A stretch of DNA of 7,688 nucleotides from Rhizobacter sp. GTDB lineage: Bacteria > Pseudomonadota > Gammaproteobacteria > Burkholderiales > Burkholderiaceae_C. The first letter of the stretch is position 1. Each line of letters begins with the position of its first letter. The stretch spans positions 1-7,688 of the forward strand of contig JANYBE010000091.1 in the NCBI GenBank assembly GCA_025360945.1. Direction: 5' to 3'. Below the pieces are notes generated by a model. The model ran no database searches and was not told the origin of the DNA. It saw only the letters and a list, made by a program, of their open reading frames with translations. This document shows, one piece after another, positions 1 to 6,580 of the stretch. The position numbers and the translations under genes were made by a program.

Positions 1-172
1 CGTCGGAACCTCCGGCGCACCATTCGGCACGGGTGAACTGCAGTCGCAAGTTCATTCGCCTTAGATAGACCGTTCACCCCTAAGCGTGCGAGTTCGATCA
101 CCCAACCAAAGTCACTCGGCGCTGTTCGACAGGGGCTTCCTCGATGCAAGACGCTCAACGCGGTCATACCGC

Positions 173-178
173 AGGAAA
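173..178 (+). promoter_or_regulatory. Ribosome binding site of the DUF3494 lipoprotein gene
   Basis: AGGAAA lies 6 to 8 bases upstream of the ATG at 185, which is a normal Shine-Dalgarno distance. It supports that ATG as the start, and the lipoprotein signal peptide begins there too. No convincing -35/-10 pair could be picked out in bases 1-172. A 6-base inverted repeat (TGAACT at 34-39, AGTTCA at 49-54) is present there but has no clear role. Confidence 0.7.
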
Positions 179-184
179 TAAATC

Positions 185-1744
185 ATGAAACAGTTCTGCC
201 GTCTCCTCGCATCGCGGGCTTGGCTCCTTTTCGCACTCGTGCCGGCATTCGTCGCCGGCTGCGGTGGTAGCGGCATCGATCCGATCCTCGGTTCTCCAAG
301 TGTCGCCATCGTGCCACTGACGGACACCTCCCGACCCACCGTCGTCCTGACGGTGCCGGCCGCAAGTGCACTGACTGCAGCCATCAACACGACGATCACG
401 GCAACGTTCAGCAAGGCGATGGACCCGGCGACCATATCGGGCACTAGTTTCACACTCACGAACACGACGCTCGGTGCGGTGGTTTCCGGGACAGTGAGCT
501 ACTCCGCCGCCGCCAGGACCGCATCGTTCGCACCAGCGGGCGGCCTGCTCGCCGCCAACAGCCAGTTCACCGCGACAATCACAAGCGGAGCCACTGACCT
601 TGCCGGAAACGCGCTTGCGGGCAACACGGCGGTGCTCCCGAATGCTGGAAGCCATGTCTGGATGTTCACGACCGGGGCCACGAGTGATTTGGTCGCCCCG
701 ACCGTGACGAACGTCAGCCCACTCGATGCAACCACCGGCGTGTGCGTGACGAAGGCTGCAAGCGCCACGTTCAGCAAGCCGATGAACGCTGCGTCCATTG
801 ACACGACGACGTTCTTGGTCACCGACAACAGTGTTGCGGTCGCAGGTACCGTGACGTATGACGCACCGACCCGGGTAGCTAGCTTCGCTCCGTTGAATGC
901 TGCGGGCTTCGCGCCGAGCAAGTCATTTGTCGTGACGGTTAAGTCAGGGAGCGGTGGCGTCAAGGACCTGGCCGGCAACGCGCTGGCCACAGACCGGGTC
1001 TGGGGCTTCACGACGGGAACCCAGATTTGCAGTGCGGGCGTCAACCTGCGTTCAATTGCATCGTTCGGTGCCTTCGGCGGCTCTGCCGGTGTCACGAATC
1101 AAGGTATCAACACGGTCGTGGGTGGCAATCTCGGAACCACGGCGGCATGCACGCTCGTGACCGGCTTCCACGACGGGACCAACGTGTACACCCAGACGCC
1201 GCTCAACATCGGCGCGGTAAACGGCAGCATCAATTGCGCTCCGCCTGCGCCGGGAACTTCGTCGTCGATGGCGATTGCGACTCAGGCGCGGGCCGATGCC
1301 CTGTCTGCGTATAACGACCTCGCCGCGCTTCCGCCCGGAGGCGACCCCGGCGCGGGCCAGTTGGGTGGGTTGGTCCTGCCGGCGGCCGTCTACACCGCCG
1401 CAGGCGGGACCTTCGCTGTCACGACCGGCGACTTGACCCTAGATGCGCAAGGCGACACCAATGCAGTGTGGGTGTTCCAAAGTGCGTCCGCGCTGACAGT
1501 GGGCCAGAGCGCTACGCCGCGCCGCGTACTCCTCATCAATGGCGCACAAGCCCGCAATGTCTATTGGCAGGTTGGCAGCGCGGCGCGCATCGAAGACGGC
1601 AGCACGATGGTGGGCACCATCATCGCACCAGCCGGCGTGACGATCTCCACCGCAGGCCAGACTGCGCAAACGACCCTCACGGGGCGCGCGATCGGACTCA
1701 CTGCGTCGGTGACCATGGTCAACACTACGATCGTCGCGCCATGA
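185..1744 (+). CDS. Outer-membrane lipoprotein with two Ig-like (Big_5) domains and a DUF3494 ice-binding-like domain
   Basis: This 519-residue protein is probably exported and lipid-anchored. Residues 1-25 form a signal peptide with a hydrophobic core, ending in the lipobox V-A-G-C with the modified Cys at 26. The following Gly-Gly, rather than Asp, argues for sorting to the outer membrane. Two consecutive bacterial Ig-like domains follow at about 47-165 and 168-279. Each has the Big_5 marks: a T/S-FSK-xM near the start, D-L-A-G-N-A-L near the end and a final W-x-FTTG. From about 281 to 519 the sequence resembles the DUF3494 family: a Gly/Ala/Thr-rich beta-helix with ARADALSAYNDLA, V-W-V-F-Q and G-T-I-I-A-P stretches, and a length of about 240 residues typical of that domain. 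Some DUF3494 members bind ice or act as ice adhesins; others have no shown activity, so ice binding is inference. The gene heads an operon with the OmpA-like gene. The start is supported by the upstream AGGAAA. Confidence 0.93.
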   Translation: MKQFCRLLASRAWLLFALVPAFVAGCGGSGIDPILGSPSVAIVPLTDTSRPTVVLTVPAASALTAAINTTITATFSKAMDPATISGTSFTLTNTTLGAVVSGTVSYSAAARTASFAPAGGLLAANSQFTATITSGATDLAGNALAGNTAVLPNAGSHVWMFTTGATSDLVAPTVTNVSPLDATTGVCVTKAASATFSKPMNAASIDTTTFLVTDNSVAVAGTVTYDAPTRVASFAPLNAAGFAPSKSFVVTVKSGSGGVKDLAGNALATDRVWGFTTGTQICSAGVNLRSIASFGAFGGSAGVTNQGINTVVGGNLGTTAACTLVTGFHDGTNVYTQTPLNIGAVNGSINCAPPAPGTSSSMAIATQARADALSAYNDLAALPPGGDPGAGQLGGLVLPAAVYTAAGGTFAVTTGDLTLDAQGDTNAVWVFQSASALTVGQSATPRRVLLINGAQARNVYWQVGSAARIEDGSTMVGTIIAPAGVTISTAGQTAQTTLTGRAIGLTASVTMVNTTIVAP

Positions 1745-1779
1745 ACTCGCCAACAACCTCCCAACCTCGCAGCAACGCC

Positions 1780-1785
1780 AGGAAG
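1780..1785 (+). promoter_or_regulatory. Ribosome binding site that decides the OmpA-like start
   Basis: AGGAAG sits 6 bases before the ATG at 1792. The frame also has ATGs at 1741, overlapping the previous stop as ATGA, and at 1801. The one at 1792 has both the best ribosome site and a standard signal peptide straight after it, so it is chosen here. Starting at 1741 would add 17 polar residues in front of the signal peptide. Confidence 0.65.
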
Positions 1786-1791
1786 AACAAG

Positions 1792-2964
1792 ATGAACAAC
1801 ATGAAAGCACTGCGCGGGATCGGCCTTGCCGGGCTCGGAACGCTCATGACTATCGCCGCGGCACCGACTATGGCGCAAGAGGGCGGCTACTTCTACGGCG
1901 GAGCATCCCTGGGACAGTCGCGAGCGAAAATTGACGAGGAGCGCATCACCACAACCCTTTTGGGAGCCGGCCTCACCACCACCTCGATGACGCGTGACGA
2001 GCATGACACTGCCTACAAGTTGTTCGGTGGCTATCAACTCAATCGCAACTTCGCAATAGAAGGCGGCTACTTCAACCTCGGGAAGTTCGGCTTTTCATCC
2101 ACCACCGTACCCACCGGAACCTTGAACGGCCAGATCAAGCTGCAGGGGCTGAACCTCGACCTCGTGGGCACGGTGCCTTTGACGGGCGGTCTGTCTGCGA
2201 TCGGTCGAGTCGGGGCGCAGTATGCCAATGCGCGCGACACGTTCAGCGGAAGCGGCGCCGTCAGCGTCCTGAACCCGAGCCCGAGCAAGCGCGCCGCGAA
2301 CTACAAGTTCGGCGCTGGGTTGCAGTACGAGATTAGCCCAACGTTTGTAGTGCGTGCCGAAGCCGAGCGCTACCGCATCAATGATGCCGTGGGCAACCAC
2401 GGTGACGTGAATCTTTTCTCGGTGAGCCTGGTCATTCCGTTCGGTCGGACCGCCGCGGCTGCGCCGCGAGCCGTGGCTGCGCCGGCCTATGTCGAGCCAG
2501 ATCCGGTTGTTGTCGCACCGCAGCCCGTTGTCGCAGCTGCCCCGGTTGCTCTTGTTGCACCTGTCGTCACGGCCCCTGAGCGTCGACGGGTGAGCTTTTC
2601 GGCTGAGTCGCTGTTCGCATTCGATCAGTCGATCGTGAAGCCCGAAGGCCGCCTCGCGCTTGACCGGTTCTCGAAGGAACTGGCTGGCACCCAGTACGAG
2701 GCAATCACCGTCGAGGGGCATACCGATCGACTTGGATCGAAGGCCTACAACCAGAAGCTGTCATTGAAGCGTGCCGAATCGGTGAAGGCATATCTCGTGA
2801 GCTCCGGAGGTCTAGTTCCGCAAAAGGTCTCGGCGATCGGAAAAGGTGAGTTGACACCCCTCACGAAGCCAGCGGATTGCAAGGGGACGAAGCCTACGGC
2901 AAAACTGATCTCGTGCTTGCAGCCCGATCGCCGCGTGGAAGTGGAGGTGACCGGGACGCGCTAG
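1792..2964 (+). CDS. OmpA-family outer membrane protein (beta-barrel plus peptidoglycan-binding domain)
   Basis: This 390-residue protein should span the outer membrane and hold it to the cell wall. Residues 1 to about 28 are a Sec signal peptide ending in P-T-M-A before Gln-Glu. Residues about 30-220 show the alternating aromatic/Gly strands of a small OmpA-type barrel (GGYFYGGASLGQS, GGYQLNRNFAIEGGYF, closing with SLVIPF). About 220-263 is an Ala/Pro/Val-rich linker. About 264-385 is an OmpA C-terminal domain with the E-G-H-T-D motif, in which Asp312 is the likely diaminopimelate-binding residue, and N-x2-L-S-x2-R-A with Arg327. A Cys pair flanks the final stretch before P-D-R-R-V-E-V, a feature I associate with betaproteobacterial OmpA proteins. 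It follows the lipoprotein gene by 47 bases, so co-transcription is likely. The protein looks complete. It could instead be called an OprF-like porin. No terminator hairpin follows, and the next sequence is a transposase relic. Confidence 0.94.
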   Translation: MNNMKALRGIGLAGLGTLMTIAAAPTMAQEGGYFYGGASLGQSRAKIDEERITTTLLGAGLTTTSMTRDEHDTAYKLFGGYQLNRNFAIEGGYFNLGKFGFSSTTVPTGTLNGQIKLQGLNLDLVGTVPLTGGLSAIGRVGAQYANARDTFSGSGAVSVLNPSPSKRAANYKFGAGLQYEISPTFVVRAEAERYRINDAVGNHGDVNLFSVSLVIPFGRTAAAAPRAVAAPAYVEPDPVVVAPQPVVAAAPVALVAPVVTAPERRRVSFSAESLFAFDQSIVKPEGRLALDRFSKELAGTQYEAITVEGHTDRLGSKAYNQKLSLKRAESVKAYLVSSGGLVPQKVSAIGKGELTPLTKPADCKGTKPTAKLISCLQPDRRVEVEVTGTR

Positions 2965-2965
2965 T

Positions 2966-3166
2966 TTGGCCACGGTATTGTTCCGCTGGTCTGCGCGCAT
3001 TTCGTGCGATTTGCCCGGCATCGACGCAGCGCCGGGGATTGGGAATGCGTCGATCCAAGCACTGACGGCTCAGGATGCCGATCTCGATCTCCGCCATGTT
3101 CAGCCAGCTCGTGTGCTTGGGGGTGCGGTAGAACTGGACCCCTGCGCAACAGCGCAGCTGCTTCAA
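2966..3166 (-). pseudogene. Degenerate fragment of an IS630-family transposase (C-terminal part)
   Basis: Read on the minus strand, this stretch encodes F-Y-R-T-P-K-H-T-S-W-L-N-M-A-E-I-E followed by L-S-R-Q-C-L-D-R-R-I-P. That is the signature of the last part of IS630-type DDE transposases, and the W-L-N-M-A-E block holds the third acidic catalytic residue. After about base 3015 the similarity moves to another frame (A-N-R-T-K then S-G-T-I-P-W), so at least one frameshift is present. The catalytic core upstream is missing and the usual W-x-F-T-T-A-D-A-R ending is absent after base 2967. It cannot make a working transposase. No terminal inverted repeats were recognised. It lies antisense between the ompA-like stop and a truncated aminotransferase, so the insertion and later decay probably explain that truncation. 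The family assignment rests on remembered family motifs, not on a search. Confidence 0.8.
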
Positions 3167-3252
3167 CAGCTATCACTCGAAACGATTCCAGCGAACCTGA
3201 TACGTGCTACTGCGCGAGTCGCCAAAATCAGTTCGGCCCAAATCTCTGCTTT

Positions 3253-4292
3253 CGATTACGGTGGACGCCCGCGTTTCTCGGCCGTCGCTCTGCTGAATTG
3301 CTGATGCAGGCCCGGGTGGCACTTGGTGCAGCGATCGGCGCACGAGCCAACGATGTCGTCTTTGTGCCGAACTCGACGACGGGCTTCAACGTCGTCGCAC
3401 AGTCCTTTCCGCTGCAGCCCGCTGACGAAGTGCTGACTACTGACCTCGAATACGGCGCCTGCGACGCGGCGTGGGGCCGTATTTGCGCGAAGCGCGGCGC
3501 AATCTATCGGCGCGTCGAGATTCCGCTTCCGTACGATCGTGAAAGGGTCCTCGATCGGCTGTGGACTCCGTCGGCCGCCGCACGCGACTCATCTTCGTTA
3601 GTCACGTGACTTCGACGACCGCTCTAATCCTACCCGTGGCGGAAGTCTGCGCCGCTGCGCGCAAGCGTGGCATTGCCACGCTCATCGATGGCGCTCACGC
3701 CCCGGGGCAGATCGCCGTCGATCTCGACGCCATCGGCGCAGACTTCTATGTCGGAAACTGCCACAAGTGGCTGTGCGCACCAAAGGGTTCGGGCTTTCTG
3801 AATGCTCGAGCCGAGCACCATGAGTTGCTTGACGCAACCGTCATGAGTTGGGGTTACGCCGATGACACCGGCGGACACTCGGGGTTCGACGACTACCTCG
3901 GCAACACGCAGTTTGAGCGTCGCATGCAATGGCAAGGTACCCGAGACATCTCGCCATGGCTGGCTGTGCCCGCTGCGCTTCGGTTTCAGGATCGCTTTGA
4001 TTGGCCGACCGTTCGCCAGCACTGCCACGTCCTCGCAGAGCACGCCGTTGAAGTGATGGCCCGACGCCATGGTCTGCCGCCCGCTGCGAAGACCGATGAC
4101 TGGGCCCAGATGGTGGTGATCCCGGTTCCAGTGCAGGACCCCGAGACATTGCGCAAACGATTGCTCCTGGAGAGTCGGATCGAAGTTCCCGTGACCACTC
4201 ACCGTGGTCGGGTCTTCGTTCGCCTCTCGGTCCAGGGCTACAACACACCTGAAGATATCGAACATCTCCTTGGCGCGCCTGCTCTGCAGTGA
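3253..4292 (+). pseudogene. Class V aminotransferase (isopenicillin-N-epimerase-like), N-terminally truncated and frameshifted
   Basis: This is a PLP-dependent fold-type I enzyme of the class V aminotransferase / isopenicillin N epimerase group; the substrate is unknown. Similarity begins near W-T-P-A-F-L-G-R-R (3262-3288) and continues through V-F-V-P-N-S-T-T-G-F-N and L-T-T-D-L-E-Y-G-A-C-D in one frame up to about 3564. It resumes in another frame with R-T-R-L-I-F-V-S-H-V-T-S. The second part has the PLP-binding Asp in I-D-G-A-H-A (codon 3687) and the Schiff-base Lys in G-N-C-H-K-W-L-C-A-P-K-G (codon 3765), then Q-W-Q-G-T-R-D and a complete C-terminus. Adding one G to the GG at 3563-3564 joins the halves as L-W-D-S-V, so a one-base loss is the simplest cause. 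The usual first 40 or so residues, including a L-N-H-G-S-F-G-type motif, are absent in all three frames upstream. The rest of the codons look well preserved, so inactivation may be recent, or the frameshift may be a sequencing error. Confidence 0.85.
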
Positions 4293-4678
4293 CCCAGCCA
4301 CGCCGTCACTCAATGGACGTCGCCGAAAGCGGCTGCGGGCGAACCGGTAGCGGACCGCGCAGGCTGGGGGCAACCGCATCGTAAGGAAGTCGCCCGCGAT
4401 TGACCGCCATTAGGCTACGCGTCTAGGCGCGCGCATCTTCGTATTGGGCAGGGCTGTCCATCGCTCACTTCGGCTGCATTTGGGCAACTCAATTTCTACG
4501 ACAGTTTTGAGCCGTCGATGGGCGACGAATCTGGCTCTCACCGACGCATGTCGGTCCTATGCAGCGAGAGCCACCTCTTGCGAATGACCCGTTACCTGCG
4601 GCGTTGGTACGCCTATCGGACAAGCGCCCCTCAGTGTCCCCGACACGCGTGCTCGAGCTTGCACCCGCAGTTTCAGCT
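4293..4678. other. Non-coding stretch, nothing recognised
   Basis: This stretch lies downstream of the aminotransferase remnant. Open frames here are short, rich in Arg/Ser/Pro, and match nothing I recognise on either strand. A weak 4-bp stem (GCCG-AAAG-CGGC, about 4322-4333) has no T-run after it and is not called a terminator. It could be the eroded remains of former genes. Confidence 0.5.
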
Positions 4679-4879
4679 CTACGGCGAGTGCCAGCCCTCC
4701 GAATCGCACGTCGCGACGATCTGTCGAACCTGGGCAACTTCGAATATCTGACCCAGCCGAAATGATTCAGGGCTCGCATTCTTCTCGGCCTCGATCCAGC
4801 CGCGCGCGGTACTGACGTCGTCATGCCGCTCCGCAACCGACGCATTGGTCTCAAAGACAACCCTGGCATAGAAAGTCAT
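4679..4879 (-). CDS. Small hypothetical protein (66 residues)
   Basis: A short minus-strand gene is plausible here but not certain. The ATG at 4879 has GGAG nine bases upstream (4889-4892 on the + strand), a good ribosome site. The product begins M-T-F-Y-A-R-V-V-F-E-T-N and has a soluble, mixed-charge composition, with an R-H-D-D-V-S-T-A-R-G-W-I-E-A-E-K segment that would form an amphipathic helix, and an F-R-L-G-Q-I-F-E-V strand-like stretch. Most third positions are G or C, as expected for this genome. There is no signal peptide or membrane segment. I do not recognise the family and assign no function. It stands alone between a pseudogene and an oppositely oriented operon. Overlapping frames on both strands are also open, so it may be chance. 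Confidence 0.5.
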   Translation of the reverse strand: MTFYARVVFETNASVAERHDDVSTARGWIEAEKNASPESFRLGQIFEVAQVRQIVATCDSEGWHSP

Positions 4880-4888
4880 TTGAGCCGA

Positions 4889-4892
4889 CTCC
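4889..4892 (-). promoter_or_regulatory. Ribosome binding site of the 66-residue hypothetical gene
   Basis: GGAG on the minus strand lies nine bases before the ATG at 4879. The same frame is open back to a TTG at 4894, but that codon would lie inside or upstream of this site, so the ATG is preferred. Confidence 0.4.
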
Positions 4893-5054
4893 AAGGCTAG
4901 CGACAGAGGCCGCGATCACTGTTCACCGATTGCAGGTCACCGCGACCTTTGGAACACGATCAAGAGAGACAAACTGGCACAGGACCGCAATGCCCTCACC
5001 GACTACCGGCGACAAACCGTGCCCTGCGATCCCTTAAGCGCATACTGACACAAA

Positions 5055-5069
5055 TGCTGCGTTGCAGCA
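5055..5069. repeat. Perfect 6-bp inverted repeat upstream of the hypothetical/patatin pair
   Basis: TGCTGC and GCAGCA are separated by GTT, 43 bases before the ATG at 5112. The repeat could be an operator half-site pair or a small hairpin in the 5' leader of the mRNA. No -35/-10 elements of good quality were found around it, so a regulatory role is only a possibility. Confidence 0.35.
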
Positions 5070-5094
5070 ACCCTGCGTAAGCTGCGCCGAGCTA

Positions 5095-5100
5095 GAAGGA
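5095..5100 (+). promoter_or_regulatory. Ribosome binding site of the 131-residue hypothetical gene
   Basis: GAAGGA is followed by 11 bases and then the ATG at 5112. The spacing is at the long end of normal. No other in-frame ATG or GTG with a better site was seen nearby. Confidence 0.55.
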
Positions 5101-5111
5101 CGTGCCCTGAA

Positions 5112-5507
5112 ATGAATCAAATCGTCGACTCGGTCGAATGCGGCGCCCTGCATCGATCAATCGTCAGGCCGGAGGCCCTCAAGAAGGCTGTCCTCGTGCA
5201 GGACGTCGGCACGCCGGGCCATCTCTTCGCATTGCTGATGATCGACAACTCGCGCGCCGTGCAGCTAACTCAGGGCAAGCTGGATCTCAATGCGCGGGCC
5301 GGCGTCGGCATGCAAAAGCTGCAGGCTTTTCGCAACCAGCTTTATCGGACGAGCGTCAGTTCGTACGAGTTGCGGTTCTGCGAACCGCAGACCTCTGATC
5401 GTCTGACGAGCGGCGAGCGGTTTGACCCGCAGTGGTTTGTCGAGGCCAGCTTCCCGGAACTGCTGACGCACATTGGCGTCTGGCGCGCCGGGCAAGCCAC
5501 CCGGTGA
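5112..5507 (+). CDS. Hypothetical protein of 131 residues, coupled to the patatin gene
   Basis: I do not recognise this protein. Codon choice is strongly G/C in third positions, and hydrophobic residues alternate as in a folded soluble protein, so it looks like a genuine gene. There is no signal peptide or membrane helix. Visible features are a probable strand or helix V-L-V-Q-D-V-G-T-P-G-H-L-F-A-L-L-M-I at about 26-44, a Gln/Lys/Leu-rich region that could form a helix at about 67-79, and a Trp-Phe-rich C-terminal end with F-D-P-Q-W-F-V-E and H-I-G-V-W. Its TGA overlaps a GTG in the patatin frame (GTGA at 5504-5507), and the patatin ATG lies 12 bases after the stop. The two genes are therefore almost certainly transcribed together and may be translationally coupled. 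A role linked to lipid or membrane metabolism is only a guess from that neighbour. Confidence 0.8.
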   Translation: MNQIVDSVECGALHRSIVRPEALKKAVLVQDVGTPGHLFALLMIDNSRAVQLTQGKLDLNARAGVGMQKLQAFRNQLYRTSVSSYELRFCEPQTSDRLTSGERFDPQWFVEASFPELLTHIGVWRAGQATR

Positions 5508-5518
5508 CTTCCCCGGTC

Positions 5519-6580
5519 ATGCCAGCTGCGTCACAGGACAACGCTATCGCGCGCTGGTGGCGCAATGCACGCCATACGCCCGCGCGCCTCAACCTTGCGC
5601 TCCAAGGGGGCGGTGCGCATGGCGCTTTCACCTGGGGTGTGCTGGATGCGCTGTTGGAGGATTCGCGCATTGAACTCGAAGGACTGAGCGGCAGCAGCGC
5701 AGGTGCGATGAACGCGGTGGTACTTGCCGACGGCTGGATGAAGGGCGGACGCGAAGGCGCGCGCCAGGGGTTGACCCAGTTCTGGACCGCAGTGGGAAGG
5801 CAAACGCCAACGGGCATGGTCGCGCACGGCGAAGGCGATGCGCTCGGCTTGTCAACTGCGAGCAAGGTGCTGGCGACCTGGGCCGCGTACTTTTCTCCGT
5901 CCCAGTTGAACCCCTTCGACCTCAACCCGTTGCGAGAGCTGCTGGTGCGCCAGGTCGACTTCGAGCAGTTGCGCCGGCACTGTCCGATGAAGCTATTTGT
6001 CGCCGCGACACAAGCGAACACGGGCAAGGTTCGGGTGTTTCGCGAAAGCGAACTCACGATCGACATGCTTCTCGCGTCCGCATGCCTGCCGAAGCTCCAT
6101 CGTCCGGTGACGATCGAAGGCGAGCCATTCTGGGATGGTGGCTACTCCGCGAATCCGGCAGTGTTCCCGTTGTTCTACGACTGCGATTCGCGTGACGTGT
6201 TGTTGGTCTTGCTCAGCCCTCTCGAACACCAGCAGACACCGCACACTGTTCAACAGATCGAAGCCCGTATCGTGGAACTCGCGTTCAGCGCCAACTTCAT
6301 GCGCGAGATGCGCATGTTTGCGCAGGCCATCGAGTTCTCGAGTCCGAGATTTCTGACCATGGGACGGCTCGAGCGACGATTACATGCGATGCGCTTTCAC
6401 ATGATCGACTCCAGCCAACTGGTCAGTCTGCAGAGCACCGAGACGAAGTTGCTGACCTATGGCCCCTTTCTCGCCAAATTGATGCGTCAAGGACGCGAGC
6501 GATCCGCTGTATGGATCAATGAACACTTCAGCGGCGTAGGTCGACGTTCGACGCTTGACTTGAAGCAGCACTTCATTTGA
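5519..6580 (+). CDS. Patatin-like phospholipase / acyl hydrolase
   Basis: This 353-residue serine hydrolase of the patatin family is expected to cleave fatty-acyl esters of phospholipids or similar lipids using a Ser-Asp dyad. The oxyanion-hole motif G-G-G-A-H-G is at residues 30-35. The nucleophile elbow G-S-S-A-G has its Ser at about residue 60, and the D-G-G motif in F-W-D-G-G-Y-S-A-N-P has its Asp at about residue 206. All catalytic elements are present. The C-terminal part, ending V-G-R-R-S-T-L-D-L-K, looks complete. No signal peptide is seen, so it is probably cytoplasmic or peripheral to the inner membrane. Two starts are possible: GTG 5504, overlapping the upstream stop, and ATG 5519. 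Neither has a clear Shine-Dalgarno site, which fits translation by coupling. ATG is chosen as the more usual codon. The natural substrate is unknown; some relatives lie beside hydroxybutyrate genes, but none is visible here. Confidence 0.95.
   Translation: MPAASQDNAIARWWRNARHTPARLNLALQGGGAHGAFTWGVLDALLEDSRIELEGLSGSSAGAMNAVVLADGWMKGGREGARQGLTQFWTAVGRQTPTGMVAHGEGDALGLSTASKVLATWAAYFSPSQLNPFDLNPLRELLVRQVDFEQLRRHCPMKLFVAATQANTGKVRVFRESELTIDMLLASACLPKLHRPVTIEGEPFWDGGYSANPAVFPLFYDCDSRDVLLVLLSPLEHQQTPHTVQQIEARIVELAFSANFMREMRMFAQAIEFSSPRFLTMGRLERRLHAMRFHMIDSSQLVSLQSTETKLLTYGPFLAKLMRQGRERSAVWINEHFSGVGRRSTLDLKQHFI

Noticed and set aside
2..64. Possible 3' end of an upstream gene (frame ending TAG 62-64)
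   Set aside because: Only 20 codons are visible and nothing in them is recognisable, so it cannot be told from chance.
85..105. T-loop-like GTTCGATC suggesting a tRNA
   Set aside because: The flanking bases do not form a T-stem or an acceptor stem, and no anticodon arm is found upstream.
164..655. 163-residue minus-strand open frame opposite the lipoprotein gene
   Set aside because: It is rich in Arg, Cys and Gly, has no domain, and lies fully opposite a well-supported gene; it is a shadow frame of GC-rich coding DNA.
2095..2721. 208-residue minus-strand open frame opposite the OmpA-like gene
   Set aside because: It is an Arg/His-rich antisense translation of the porin, with no family resemblance.
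3541..3609. Programmed frameshift in the aminotransferase
   Set aside because: A -1 change is needed, but no slippery X-XXY-YYZ heptamer or clear downstream stem is present near 3562. The missing N-terminus also argues for a pseudogene.
3630..4379. 249-residue minus-strand open frame opposite the aminotransferase
   Set aside because: It has no recognisable motif, while the + strand carries clear PLP-enzyme motifs across the same bases.
4489..4869. 126-residue minus-strand open frame overlapping the 66-residue candidate
   Set aside because: Its product is mostly Arg, Ser and Gly, with no clear ribosome site; the 66-residue frame in the same place looks better.
4934..4948. AGGTC-ACCGC-GACCT inverted repeat
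   Set aside because: The stem is only 5 bp with no T-run and no gene end at a terminator distance; likely chance.
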